64,000 nt of DNA from Alloyangia pacifica (GTDB lineage Bacteria > Pseudomonadota > Alphaproteobacteria > Rhodobacterales > Rhodobacteraceae). The position numbers and the translations under genes are program-made. This document shows positions 16,970-25,575 of the stretch, in pieces. How positions within the stretch are numbered: the first letter of the stretch is position 1; the number at the start of each line of letters is the position of its first letter. The notes under the pieces were generated by a model. That model did not search any database. It worked only from the letters and a program-made list of their open reading frames with translations, and was not told where the DNA came from. Location of the stretch: contig NZ_JAIVKX010000021.1 in assembly GCF_020524285.1 (NCBI RefSeq), forward strand, positions 1-64,000, read 5' to 3'.

Positions 16970-17898
16970 TTGCCGGCCTCCTTCGGATCGAGCACGTCGC
17001 GCAGACCGTCACCGATCAGGTTGAAGGCGAGCGAGATGGCGAAGATGGCGAGACCGGGGATGGTGGCCACCCACCAGTAGTCGAGGATGTACTTGCGGCC
17101 CTCCGAGATCATCGCGCCCCATTCCGGGCTCGGCGGCTGCGCCCCGAGGCCGAGGAAGCCGAGGCCCGCGGCGGTGAGGATGATCCCCGCCATGTCGAGC
17201 GTCACCCGGATGACCAGCGACGAGATGCACAGCGGCCAGACATGGCGCGTGATGATGCGCAGCGGCCCGGCGCCCTGCAGGCGGATGGCGTGGATGAAGT
17301 CCGAGTTGCGGATGGTCAGCGTCTCGGCCCGGGCGATCCGCGCGTAGGGCGGCCAGGCGGTCAGCGAGATCGCCAGCACCGCGTTCTCGATCCCGGCCCC
17401 AAGCGCCGCCACGAAGGCCAGCGCGAGGATCAGCCGCGGGAAGGCGAGGAAGATGTCGGTAACGCGCATCAGCACGGTGTCGACCCAGCCGCCGAAATAA
17501 CCCGCGGTGGTGCCGATGATCAGCCCCAGCAGCGGCGCCACCAGCGCCACCAGCAGCACGATGTAGATCGAGATCCGCGCGCCGTAGAGCAGCCGCGAAT
17601 AGATGTCGCGGCCAAGGCTGTCGGTGCCGAAGAAATGCCCCTCCCAGCCCGGCGGCTTGAGGCGCGCGCCGAGGTCCTGCACGAAGGGATCATTGGTCGC
17701 CAGCAGCGGCGCGAAGATCGCCGCCAGCACCAGCAGGGTCAGCACGATCAGGCCGAGCGAGGTCAGCTTGTTAGAGGTCAGTTTCAGCCAGCCCTGGTAC
17801 CAGGCGGCGGCGCGCGCCTGCCCGCGGGACTGCGGTGTGTCGCTCAGCAGCCAGGCCTTCAGGCCCGGCTTGGCGTCGGTATGTGTGTGCGAGGTCAT
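16966..17898 (-). CDS. Oligopeptide-type ABC transporter permease (DppC-like)
   Basis: Inner-membrane permease, 310 aa. There is a single TM near residues 40-60, then a periplasmic loop with the GTDSLGRDIYSRLLYGAR signature of OppC/DppC proteins, then five TMs and the EAA-type loop near HAIRLQGAGPLRII. The start at 17898 is preferred over an upstream codon because it gives the 4-bp overlap with the DppB-like gene, matching the rest of the operon. It pairs with the DppB-like permease. Confidence 0.89.
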   Translation of the reverse strand: MTSHTHTDAKPGLKAWLLSDTPQSRGQARAAAWYQGWLKLTSNKLTSLGLIVLTLLVLAAIFAPLLATNDPFVQDLGARLKPPGWEGHFFGTDSLGRDIYSRLLYGARISIYIVLLVALVAPLLGLIIGTTAGYFGGWVDTVLMRVTDIFLAFPRLILALAFVAALGAGIENAVLAISLTAWPPYARIARAETLTIRNSDFIHAIRLQGAGPLRIITRHVWPLCISSLVIRVTLDMAGIILTAAGLGFLGLGAQPPSPEWGAMISEGRKYILDYWWVATIPGLAIFAISLAFNLIGDGLRDVLDPKEAGK

Positions 17899-18959
17899 TT
17901 GGCCCTCGGATCGAAGAAGCGGTAGAGAAGGTCCGAGAAGATGTTGATGCACACGAAGATCGTCCCGATCACGACGGTGCCTCCAAGGACCGAGGCCATG
18001 TCATTGGCCAGCAGCGAGGTGGTGATGTAGCTGCCGATGCCGGGCCAGGCGAAGATGATCTCGGTCAGCACCGAGCCTTCGAGCAGGTTGGCATAGGCCA
18101 GCGCGATCACCGTGATGAGCTGGATGGCGATGTTGCGGAAGGCGTGGCGCCAGACCACGTGCCATTCGCTCAGCCCCTTCACCCGCGCGGTGATGACATA
18201 TTCCGAGTTCAGCTGCTCGAGCATGAAACTGCGGGTCATCCGGCTGATGTAGGCAAGGCTGAAATAGCCCAGCAGGCAGGCCGGCAGGATGATGTGCGAC
18301 AGCGCGTCCTTGAACACGTCCCAGTCGCCCGCGATGATCGAGTCGACCAGCAAGAGGCCCGTGCGCGTCGGCACCAGCCCCTCGTAGAAGACGCCGAGCC
18401 GCCCGGGCCCGGCCACCCATCCGAGGATGCCGTAGAAGATCAGCAGGCCCATCAGGCCGAGCCAGAAGATCGGCATCGAGTAGCCGACGAGGCCGATCAG
18501 ACGCGAGATCTGGTCGATCCAGCTGCCGCGGTAGACCGCGGCCACAACGCCGAGCGGAACGCCGAGGACGACGCCGAGAAGCGTGCCCAGCGTGGCGAGT
18601 TCCAGCGTGGCGGGAAATACGCGCGCAATGTCCTCGGCCACCGGCTTGCCGGTGCGGATCGAGGTGCCGAAGTCGCCCTGGAGCACGTCACCGACGTAGA
18701 TGCCGAACTGCACGATCAGCGGCTTGTCGAGACCCAGCTCCTGGAAGACCTGGTCGTATTGCGCCTGAGAGGCGCGCTCGCCGATGACCGCGAGCACGGG
18801 GTCGATCGGCATCACGCGGCCGATCATGAAGGTGACGAAGAGCAGGCCCAGCAGGGTGATCGCCACGGTGAAGGCAAGGCTGACGGTCTTCTTCAGCCAG
18901 TTCGGCGGAAAGGAGGACGCAGCGCGCCCTCCCCCGGTGTTGGTTGCAGATTGGCTCAC
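17895..18959 (-). CDS. Oligopeptide-type ABC transporter permease (DppB-like)
   Basis: Permease of 354 aa. TM1 is near residues 27-48, then a periplasmic domain with the GDFGTSIRTGKPVAEDI signature of OppB/DppB, then five more TMs and the coupling motif TARVKGLSEWHVVWRHAFRN. It begins 4 bp after the binding-protein stop. The N-terminal ~25 residues are polar and Ser/Gly-rich, longer than typical. Confidence 0.89.
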   Translation of the reverse strand: MSQSATNTGGGRAASSFPPNWLKKTVSLAFTVAITLLGLLFVTFMIGRVMPIDPVLAVIGERASQAQYDQVFQELGLDKPLIVQFGIYVGDVLQGDFGTSIRTGKPVAEDIARVFPATLELATLGTLLGVVLGVPLGVVAAVYRGSWIDQISRLIGLVGYSMPIFWLGLMGLLIFYGILGWVAGPGRLGVFYEGLVPTRTGLLLVDSIIAGDWDVFKDALSHIILPACLLGYFSLAYISRMTRSFMLEQLNSEYVITARVKGLSEWHVVWRHAFRNIAIQLITVIALAYANLLEGSVLTEIIFAWPGIGSYITTSLLANDMASVLGGTVVIGTIFVCINIFSDLLYRFFDPRAK

Positions 18960-18963
18960 GGGC

Positions 18964-20580
18964 TTACTTCGTCACGACCCAGTAGGACACTGCGGTGGTT
19001 GCGCCACCGGCCACGAAGTGCTCGACGCCGTCCTGCATTGCGTTCTGCTCGATCTGCTGGAACATGATGCCGAAGGGGCTGACCTTCATGTGCTCGCGCT
19101 GCAGCTCGCGGTACATCTCAGCACGCTTCTCGCTGTCCTGCTCGACCACAGCCGCGAGGGTCTCGTTGCTCATGTCGGGCAGCGCCCAGGCGTTGCGCCA
19201 GGCCAGCAGGCCGGTTGCGCCGGCTTCATCCGAGTTGTCGGGGTTGTAGGCGAAGGTGCCGGCGTTGGTGTTGGGGTCGGGATAGTCCGGGCCCCAGGCG
19301 CCGAGATAGATGTCGTGCTCGCGGGCACGGTAGGTATCGAGCGTCTGCGCGCCGGTGCCGACGATCATCTCGACGTTGATGCCGATCTGGCCCCAGGTGT
19401 TCTGCAGCGACTGGCCGATGTCGATCCGCTCCTGCGCGTCGCGGACGTTGATGGTGATGTCGAAGCCCTCGGGGTAGCCGGCTTCCTCGAGCAGCGCCTT
19501 GGCCTTCTCGATGTCGAAGCTGTAGGGCAGATCGTCGATCGCGCCCATGAAGGTCTTCGGCAGGAACGCCTGGTGGTTGATGTACTGACCCTTCAGGAAG
19601 CTGTCCTGCATGCCGGTGTAGTCGGTGGCGAACTTCATCGCCTCGAGCACCTTCGGGTTCGACAGCATCTCGTTCTTCTGGTTTGCCGACCAGTACATCA
19701 GGCGGCCGCGCAGCTCGTCGACGACCTTGACGCTGTCGACCTCTTCGAGACCGGCCACGTCCTCGGGCGAGAGGTTGCGGGCGATGTCCACGTCACCGCG
19801 CTCCAGCTGCAGGCGCTGGGTCGCGCTTTCCTGGATGTGCTGCACGATCACGCGCTTCATCGCGGGCGCATCGCCGGCGTACTCGGGGTTCAGGTCCAGC
19901 GTGTAGCTCTCGTCGGGCTTCCAGGACGCCAGCTTGTAGGGGCCCGAGCCGGCGGTGTTGTCACGCAGCCAGGCGTTGCCCATGTCGCCGTCGACCTCGT
20001 TGGCCATCACGGTTTCCATGTCGACGATGCCGCCGATGGTCGCCGCAAGGCAGTTCAGCACGAAGGATACAGCGTAGGCCTTGTCGAGCTTCAGCACGAG
20101 GGTCTTCTCGTCGGGCGCGACGATGGTCTCCTCGACGTTTTCCGGCGTGAAGCCGAACTGCGTCAGGATGAACGACGGGGTCTTGTTGAGCAGCACCGCG
20201 CGGCGCAGCGAGAACTCGGCGTCCTTCGCGGTCACCGGGTTGCCCGAGGCGAAGACGTGGCCGTCCGCCATGGTGAAGGTGATCTGGGTGCCGTCCTCGG
20301 AGACTTCCCAGCTTTCCGCCAGCGCGGGCTGGAAGCCCGCGTCGAGGTCCATCGGGTCGAAATCGACAAGGCTCTCGTAGACGTTGCGGCTGATGTCGGC
20401 GCCGGAGAACTCGAAGCTCTCGGCCGGGTCCATGGTCTTGATGTCGTCGATGCGCTGCGCGATCACCAGCATGTTCGGCGGGGTCTCCGCCTGCGCGGTC
20501 AGCGCGGTGCTGGACAGCAGCGCGGCGGTCAGCAGTGCTGCACCGATAAGCATGGTCCGCGACGGGGTGTGTCGGGTCAT
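18964..20580 (-). CDS. Family-5 periplasmic binding protein of a peptide-type ABC importer
   Basis: DppA/OppA-like solute-binding protein, 538 aa. The Sec signal peptide is in residues 1-32 (core LIGAALLTAALLSSTALTAQA). The mature start LVIAQRIDDIKTMDPAESFEF and the later NVYESLVDFDP are family-5 signatures. The ATG at 20580 follows GGGAGA by 5 bp. It is the first gene of the operon, so it determines the ligand. Location next to the hydantoin operon and a RidA protein suggests nitrogen compounds or peptides; specificity cannot be read. Confidence 0.9.
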   Translation of the reverse strand: MTRHTPSRTMLIGAALLTAALLSSTALTAQAETPPNMLVIAQRIDDIKTMDPAESFEFSGADISRNVYESLVDFDPMDLDAGFQPALAESWEVSEDGTQITFTMADGHVFASGNPVTAKDAEFSLRRAVLLNKTPSFILTQFGFTPENVEETIVAPDEKTLVLKLDKAYAVSFVLNCLAATIGGIVDMETVMANEVDGDMGNAWLRDNTAGSGPYKLASWKPDESYTLDLNPEYAGDAPAMKRVIVQHIQESATQRLQLERGDVDIARNLSPEDVAGLEEVDSVKVVDELRGRLMYWSANQKNEMLSNPKVLEAMKFATDYTGMQDSFLKGQYINHQAFLPKTFMGAIDDLPYSFDIEKAKALLEEAGYPEGFDITINVRDAQERIDIGQSLQNTWGQIGINVEMIVGTGAQTLDTYRAREHDIYLGAWGPDYPDPNTNAGTFAYNPDNSDEAGATGLLAWRNAWALPDMSNETLAAVVEQDSEKRAEMYRELQREHMKVSPFGIMFQQIEQNAMQDGVEHFVAGGATTAVSYWVVTK

Positions 20581-21046
20581 GGTCGTCTCCCTGAAGTTTC
20601 TTGGTCTCATTGCCGCGCGCTCCGCGCCGCTGCCGCCAATCTCCCCATCCCTCGGGCGGATCAAACAAGCGTCGCGACGTCACGGGGCGCGATTGCGGGA
20701 GGTTCCGACAGTTTTTCGGCCCTGTCGATCATTTTTTGATCAAATGGGAAAATCCTGCGGTGGTGTCGTCGCGTCATATTTCCACCTGGCAGAGAGTCCC
20801 GCGCCGGGCCTTCACGTGCGGCGTCGCCCTCTCGCGGGAATTTGCCATGGCGCGACTCGTCGCGCGGCTCCGGTCCGCCGCCGCTCCGCCGGTCTTGACC
20901 TGCCCGACGAGAGATCTTGCTGACGCGGCGTGACCCGGTCTATCTGGGGCCGATGGCGCGGGGCAGCTTCGCACCGCCCGCGCGCATCGGTGCCTGCGGC
21001 AGGCGCTCCTGAACCGGGCCCGCCGCCCCCCTCGAAAGGACCTTAC
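20581..21046. promoter_or_regulatory. Divergent intergenic region of the peptide-ABC and RidA genes
   Basis: 466 bp without a supported gene. It must hold the leftward promoter of the ABC operon and the rightward promoter of the RidA gene. The only clear structure is at 20727-20744: GATCA-TTTTT-TGATC, overlapping the perfect palindrome TTTGATCAAA (20735-20744). This is a candidate repressor or activator site. No sigma-70 hexamer pair stands out. Confidence 0.5.
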
Positions 21047-21391
21047 ATGACCATCACCCGCATCGAACCCGGCGCCCGCATGAGCCAGGCCGTCGTGCAC
21101 AACGGCATCGTCTACCTCGCCGGCCAGGTCGGCGAAGGCGCGGACATCACCGCGCAGTGCAAGGACGCGCTGGCCTCGGTCGACCGGCTGCTGGCGGAGG
21201 CCGGTTCGGACAAGTCGCACCTGCTGAGCACCACCATCTGGCTCGCCGACATGGCCGATTTTGCCGCGATGAACGCCGTCTGGGACAGCTGGGTCGACCC
21301 CGCCAACCCGCCGGCCCGCGCCACCGGCGAAGCCAAGCTCGCGACCCCCGACTACCTCGTCGAATTCATCATCACCGCCACCGTCGCCTGA
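21047..21391 (+). CDS. RidA/YjgF-family enamine/imine deaminase
   Basis: Small trimeric-type protein, 114 aa. Family landmarks are the N-terminal HNGIVYLAGQVG, the helix QCKDALASVDRLLAEAGSD, the central LLSTTIWLADMADFAAMNAVW, and the C-terminal arginine-containing PARATGEAKLATPDYLVEF. Chosen start ATG 21047 has GAAAGGA 6 bases upstream; a longer frame from 20930 has no family sequence. RidA proteins hydrolyse reactive enamines and imines released by PLP enzymes or amino-acid oxidases, which would suit a region that makes and imports amino acids. Physiological substrate unknown. Confidence 0.9.
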   Translation: MTITRIEPGARMSQAVVHNGIVYLAGQVGEGADITAQCKDALASVDRLLAEAGSDKSHLLSTTIWLADMADFAAMNAVWDSWVDPANPPARATGEAKLATPDYLVEFIITATVA

Positions 21392-21415
21392 GGCGGCCCG
21401 GCGTGAGACGACACT

Positions 21416-21446
21416 CCGCGCCCTTTCGGGCGCGGGGTTTCTTCCG
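21416..21446 (+). terminator. Rho-independent terminator after the RidA gene
   Basis: CCGCGCCC (21416-21423), tetraloop TTTC and GGGCGCGG (21428-21435) are followed by GGTTTCTTCC. This is a compact 8-bp stem with a broken T-tract, 25 bp after the stop codon. Confidence 0.75.
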
Positions 21447-22058
21447 GGGCGCGGATCCCGCACCCGGAAATTTTAACTAAATCGCAATGACTTTCGCAAA
21501 GGCTGCCCCTGTCCAGGCGCTGCGCGACCCATGTGCCCGGACGGTGTGTTTCCCAGGTCCGGCCCGTTGCGACAATGCCCTCTTCCACGCCCGTTGTTTT
21601 GACCGTGATCGCTCTCGGTCCTTTTCTATTTCCGCGCTCCGGCGGCATCAATGCGATGCTCAAGCCGCCAAGGTGAACTCGCAGGCCGGGATCATCGACA
21701 GACCAAGCTACTTGTCCGAACGGCAAGCTCGCCCAATATTAAAGAAGCGCGAAGTTCACCCCCGAAGCAACCTGTGCCTCGCCACCAGGACCTCGGTCGC
21801 GCTACCCTTCATCCCCTATGCCTATGGCAGCTGACACCCGACATTGCTGCCTTTCTGTGTCGGGCTGACTTTGCCCTGAGGTTCGCTGCGCACTGGTGCC
21901 ACGACGGACCGTGGCGCCCCGAAGGGCGGCGCACGTCTCGCCTGCCCCGCCGCGATTGCGGCTTGCGCCGCGCCGCCCCCGCGCCTACCAAGCGCGGGTT
22001 ACTTAGCGTCGTCGGTCCCGGACCATCGGCAACGCCCCCGTCTTCAGAGATCACGATC
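21447..22058. other. Long gene-poor leader before the MFS exporter
   Basis: About 610 bp with no convincing gene on either strand. Open frames here have arginine-rich or low-complexity translations and no ribosome sites. The stretch AAATTTTAACTAAATCGC near 21469 and the moderately AT-rich 21590-21760 could carry the exporter promoter, but no hexamer pair or operator could be identified. Confidence 0.4.
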
Positions 22059-23531
22059 ATGCAGAGCTCCCCCGTCCCCGCCGGTGGCCCGGACCCCGTT
22101 TCCGAGCCCGATCACGCCGCGCGCAACCGCCTCGTCATCCTTTTGCTGCTGGTCTCGGCCTTCACCGTGATCCTCAACGAGACGATCATGGGGGTCGCCC
22201 TGCCGCGGCTGATGAAGGACCTGAACGTCACCGCCAATGCCGCGCAATGGCTGACCACGGCCTTCCTGCTGACCATGGCGGTGGTGATCCCGATCACCGG
22301 CTTCCTGCTGCAGCGGCTGCACACGCGCACGGTCTTCACCATGGCGATGGGGCTGTTCAGCCTCGGCACGCTGATCTGCGCGCTCTCGCCGGGGCTCGGC
22401 ATGCTGATCTTCGGCCGGGTGGTGCAGGCCTGCGGCACGGCGATCATGATGCCGCTGCTGATGACCACGGTGATGTCGCTGGTGCCGCCCGAGAGCCGCG
22501 GCAAGACCATGGGCAATATCTCCATCGTCATCTCGGTCGCCCCGGCGATCGGGCCGACGATCTCGGGGATCATCCTCAACCTGCTGGACTGGCGCTGGAT
22601 GTTCTGGCTGGTGCTGCCCATCGGGCTCGGCGCGCTGGCGCTCGGCTACGCCCGGCTGCAGAACGTCACCGAGCCGCGCAAGGCGCCGCTGGACCTGGTC
22701 TCCGTGCCGCTCTCGGCGCTGGCCTTCGGCGGGCTGGTCTACGGGCTCTCGACGCTGGGCGAAGGCCATGGCAGCGGCGGCACCGTGCCGGTCTGGCTGC
22801 CGCTGGGGGTCGGCTTCGTGGCGCTGGCGCTCTTCGTGGCGCGGCAAATCCGCCTCGCGCCGCAGGGCCGGGCACTGCTCGACCTGCGCACCTTCCGGGT
22901 CAAGGTCTTCTCGGTCGCCGTGGTGATGATGGGCTTTTGCATGATGTCGCTCTTCGGGATGATCATCCTGCTGCCGATCTACATGCAGAACGTCCTGGGC
23001 ATGGAGCCTCTCGAGGCCGGGTTGCTGCTGCTGCCGGGCGGGCTTGCGATGGGGCTCATGGCGCCCTGGGTCGGGCGCACCTTCGACCGCGTCGGCGCGC
23101 GCAGGCTGGTGATCCCCGGCGCGGTGCTGGTCTGCCTCGGCCTCGGCTCGATGGCGCTGCTAGGCACCGGGAGCGCGATCTGGATGGTGCTCGCCTGCCA
23201 CATGCTGCTCAGCATCGGGCTGGCGCTGCTCTTCACCCCGCTCTTCACCTCCTCGCTCGGCTCGCTGCCCAAGGAGCTCTACTCTTACGGCTCGGCGGTG
23301 ATCGGCACGGTGCAGCAGGTGGCGGGCGCGGCGGGCATTGCGCTCTTCGTGTCGATCATGTCGATCCGCATCGGCGCCGAAACGGCCGCCGGGGCGGCGC
23401 TTGTCGACGCCACCGCCGCGGGCGTGCGCGCGGGCTTTTTCACCGGCGGGCTGATCTCGCTGCTGATGATCGGCGCGAGCTTCTTCGTGCGCCGCCCGCC
23501 GGCGGTGACGCCGAAAATGCCGGGCGCGTAA
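22059..23531 (+). CDS. DHA2-family MFS multidrug efflux transporter (EmrB/QacA-like)
   Basis: Major-facilitator exporter of 490 aa with about 14 hydrophobic segments. Motif D1-like NETIMGVALPRLMKDL in TM1, WLTTAFLLTMAVVIPITGF in TM2, and motif C near SVAPAIGPTISGIILNLLDWRWMF are characteristic of proton-driven drug exporters of the DHA2 group. The start is taken at ATG 22059, the family N-terminus; the ribosome site is weak (CAGAGA). It stands alone with no adjacent EmrA-type adaptor, so it probably works by itself in the inner membrane. Confidence 0.9.
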   Translation: MQSSPVPAGGPDPVSEPDHAARNRLVILLLLVSAFTVILNETIMGVALPRLMKDLNVTANAAQWLTTAFLLTMAVVIPITGFLLQRLHTRTVFTMAMGLFSLGTLICALSPGLGMLIFGRVVQACGTAIMMPLLMTTVMSLVPPESRGKTMGNISIVISVAPAIGPTISGIILNLLDWRWMFWLVLPIGLGALALGYARLQNVTEPRKAPLDLVSVPLSALAFGGLVYGLSTLGEGHGSGGTVPVWLPLGVGFVALALFVARQIRLAPQGRALLDLRTFRVKVFSVAVVMMGFCMMSLFGMIILLPIYMQNVLGMEPLEAGLLLLPGGLAMGLMAPWVGRTFDRVGARRLVIPGAVLVCLGLGSMALLGTGSAIWMVLACHMLLSIGLALLFTPLFTSSLGSLPKELYSYGSAVIGTVQQVAGAAGIALFVSIMSIRIGAETAAGAALVDATAAGVRAGFFTGGLISLLMIGASFFVRRPPAVTPKMPGA

Positions 23532-23646
23532 GCCCCGGCCTGCAGCGCCGCGCCACGCCAGGCAGTGCCCCCGCGTCATCGGCACAGGCCCGCCTGCGGC
23601 ACCAGAGCGGCTTTCGGGCCGGGGCCGGTCGTGGCATTCAGCCGCC

Positions 23647-23991
23647 ATGAGGACCCCGCGCGCCCTTTCCGCCCTCGCCTGCACATTGGCCCTTCTGCTG
23701 GCCCTGACAGGCGTCACCTCGGCCGGCATGATGGCGCCGGACCGGGCGGCGGCCGCGCGCGCCGCGATGGAGATCACGCATGGCATGTCGCCGGACGAGC
23801 TCTGCGGCAGCCACGCGGGTCACGCGCACAATTGCCCTTTCTGCCACGGCCTGCCCGGGGCCCCTGCCCTGTCCTGTGAAGGGCAGAGCGCACCGCTGAC
23901 CCTGCAGGACGGCTGGCGCCAGAGCGCCGACCGGCACCGCGCCGCGCAGGCCCGCGACGCAGGTCATTCCCCGAGAGCCCCGCCCGCGTGA
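23647..23991 (+). CDS. Small secreted Cys/His-rich protein (DUF2946-like)
   Basis: 114-aa protein with an N-terminal signal sequence (hydrophobic residues ~8-26, cleavage near TSAG). The mature part contains CGSHAGHAHNCPFCHG, a cluster of three cysteines and four histidines resembling a metal or haem ligand set (CxxCH is present). DUF2946-type proteins with CxxCH motifs commonly precede PepSY or TonB-receptor genes and are suspected in copper or iron handling. Here it precedes a PepSY membrane protein by 100 bp. Family assignment is by pattern only. Confidence 0.65.
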   Translation: MRTPRALSALACTLALLLALTGVTSAGMMAPDRAAAARAAMEITHGMSPDELCGSHAGHAHNCPFCHGLPGAPALSCEGQSAPLTLQDGWRQSADRHRAAQARDAGHSPRAPPA

Positions 23992-24091
23992 CGCCGACGG
24001 CGGCCCCGCGCCGCCCCGACCACGCATCCTGCAGGCCGCAGCGCCTGCGCCTCTCATGACCCGCCCCCGGCGGGCCTTTCGGACTGACTCA

Positions 24092-25438
24092 ATGACACAG
24101 AAATCCCGCGCGGCCTCGACCGCGCTCTACCGCGCCGTCTGGCGCTGGCATTTCATCTCCGGGCTGCTGGTGCTGCCCTTCATCCTGATCCTCGCCGTCA
24201 CCGGCGGCATCTACCTCTTCAAGGACGAGATCAACGACGCCGCCTATTCCCGGCTGCGCTTCGTCGAACCGGCGGGCGCGCAACTCGCGCCCTCGCAGAT
24301 CGCCGGCGCCGCGCTCGATGCGCATCCCGGCACGCTCAAGGCCTACAGCCCACCCGCCGCCGAAGGCCGCAGCGCCGAAGTCGACATCCTCGGCGCGGAC
24401 GGGCTGAAGAACACCATCTACGTGGATCCCTACAGCGGCGCGGTGCTCGGCAGCCTCTGGGACGCGGGCGCCGCCGGCAGCCCGGCGATGTACGTGGTGC
24501 GAAAGCTGCACTCGCTGGAATACGTCGGCTGGATCGGCAACCGGCTGATCGAGCTGGCGGCGGGCTGGATGGTGCTGCTGGTCGGCACCGGCCTCTACCT
24601 GTGGTGGCCGCGCGGGCGCAAGCTCGGCACGGTCTCGGTGAAGGCCACCCGCGGCCGCCCCTGGTGGCGCGACATGCATGCGGTGACCGGCTTCTACACC
24701 GCCGGCTTCATCGTCTTCCTGGCGATGACCGGCCTGCCCTGGTCCGGCGTCTGGGGCAGCAAGTTCTACGACACCGCCAATGCCCTCGGCCTCGGCATGC
24801 CCGAGGGCTACTGGTCCGGCCTGCCCGCCTCCACCGTGCCGCTCGCGGATGCGGTGGACCGCGCGCCCTGGATCATCGAGAAGCAGCCGGTGCCGCTCTC
24901 GGGCGCGGCCACGGGCGTGCCGCAGACGCTCGACCAGGTGGTCGGCACGGTGGAAGCGCGCGGTCTCGTGCCGGGCTACGCGGTGTCGATGCCAAAGGGG
25001 CCCGAAGGGGTCTTCACCGCCTCGGTCTACCCCGATGACATCACCTATGAGCGGGTCATCCACCTCGACCAGTACAGCGGCGAGGTGCTCTACGATGCCG
25101 GGCTGGCCGATCTCGGGACGCTGGGCCGCTGGGCCGAATGGGGCATCTCGGTGCACATGGGGCAGGAATGGGGTCTGATGAACCAGATCGTGCTGCTGCT
25201 CTCCTGCATCGCCATGGTCGGGCTCTGCGTCACCGGCGCGATGATGTGGTGGAAGCGCCGCCCCGCCGGCGGGATCGGCGTGCCGCAGCTTCCGAGCGAC
25301 GGGCGGATCCCGCGCGGCCTGCTGGTCATGGCGGTGGCGGCGGGGATCTTCTTCCCGCTGGTCGGCCTGTCGATGCTGTTGCTGGCGGCGCTGGAGCTGG
25401 CGCTGCACCTGCGCGCCCGCAGGCTGCACCCCGCCTGA
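24092..25438 (+). CDS. PepSY-domain membrane protein (PiuB-like)
   Basis: PepSY-associated TM protein, 448 aa. TM1 carries the typical RAVWRWHFISGLLVLPFILI with the WRWH haem-ligand-like motif. A periplasmic PepSY segment follows (IYVDPYSGAVLGSLW), then TM segments with KLHSLEYVG, GRPWWRDMHAVTGFY, a second PepSY (IHLDQYSGEVLYDAG) and C-terminal TMs. Repeated His/Trp motifs suggest a membrane ferric reductase or metal-uptake partner. The ATG at 24092 is preferred; a start at 24056 would place a GC-rich hairpin (24059-24075) in the coding sequence. Confidence 0.85.
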   Translation: MTQKSRAASTALYRAVWRWHFISGLLVLPFILILAVTGGIYLFKDEINDAAYSRLRFVEPAGAQLAPSQIAGAALDAHPGTLKAYSPPAAEGRSAEVDILGADGLKNTIYVDPYSGAVLGSLWDAGAAGSPAMYVVRKLHSLEYVGWIGNRLIELAAGWMVLLVGTGLYLWWPRGRKLGTVSVKATRGRPWWRDMHAVTGFYTAGFIVFLAMTGLPWSGVWGSKFYDTANALGLGMPEGYWSGLPASTVPLADAVDRAPWIIEKQPVPLSGAATGVPQTLDQVVGTVEARGLVPGYAVSMPKGPEGVFTASVYPDDITYERVIHLDQYSGEVLYDAGLADLGTLGRWAEWGISVHMGQEWGLMNQIVLLLSCIAMVGLCVTGAMMWWKRRPAGGIGVPQLPSDGRIPRGLLVMAVAAGIFFPLVGLSMLLLAALELALHLRARRLHPA

Positions 25439-25445
25439 GGCCCCC

Positions 25446-25475
25446 TGCCCTGCCGGATCGAGATCCGGCGGGGCA
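25446..25475. terminator. Long hairpin between convergent genes
   Basis: A near-perfect 14-bp stem (core GCCGGATC-GA-GATCCGGC at 25452-25469, extended outward to 25446/25475) sits 7 bp after the PepSY gene and 100 bp before the end of the convergent FG-GAP gene. There is no T-run on the plus strand (CAAAAGA follows). It probably acts as a processing or partial termination signal. Confidence 0.55.
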
Positions 25476-25575
25476 AAAGAATACCGGCCGCGCCATGGCG
25501 CGACCGGCTCCCGGGGGTGCGGTGCCCCCGTCCCCGCGTGGTCCCGGTTCCGCAACCGGGCCCCCGCATCTCGCG

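Noticed and set aside
21487-21834. Possible small gene before the MFS exporter
   Set aside because: The translation has no domain-like pattern, no ribosome site precedes it, and composition differs from real genes nearby.
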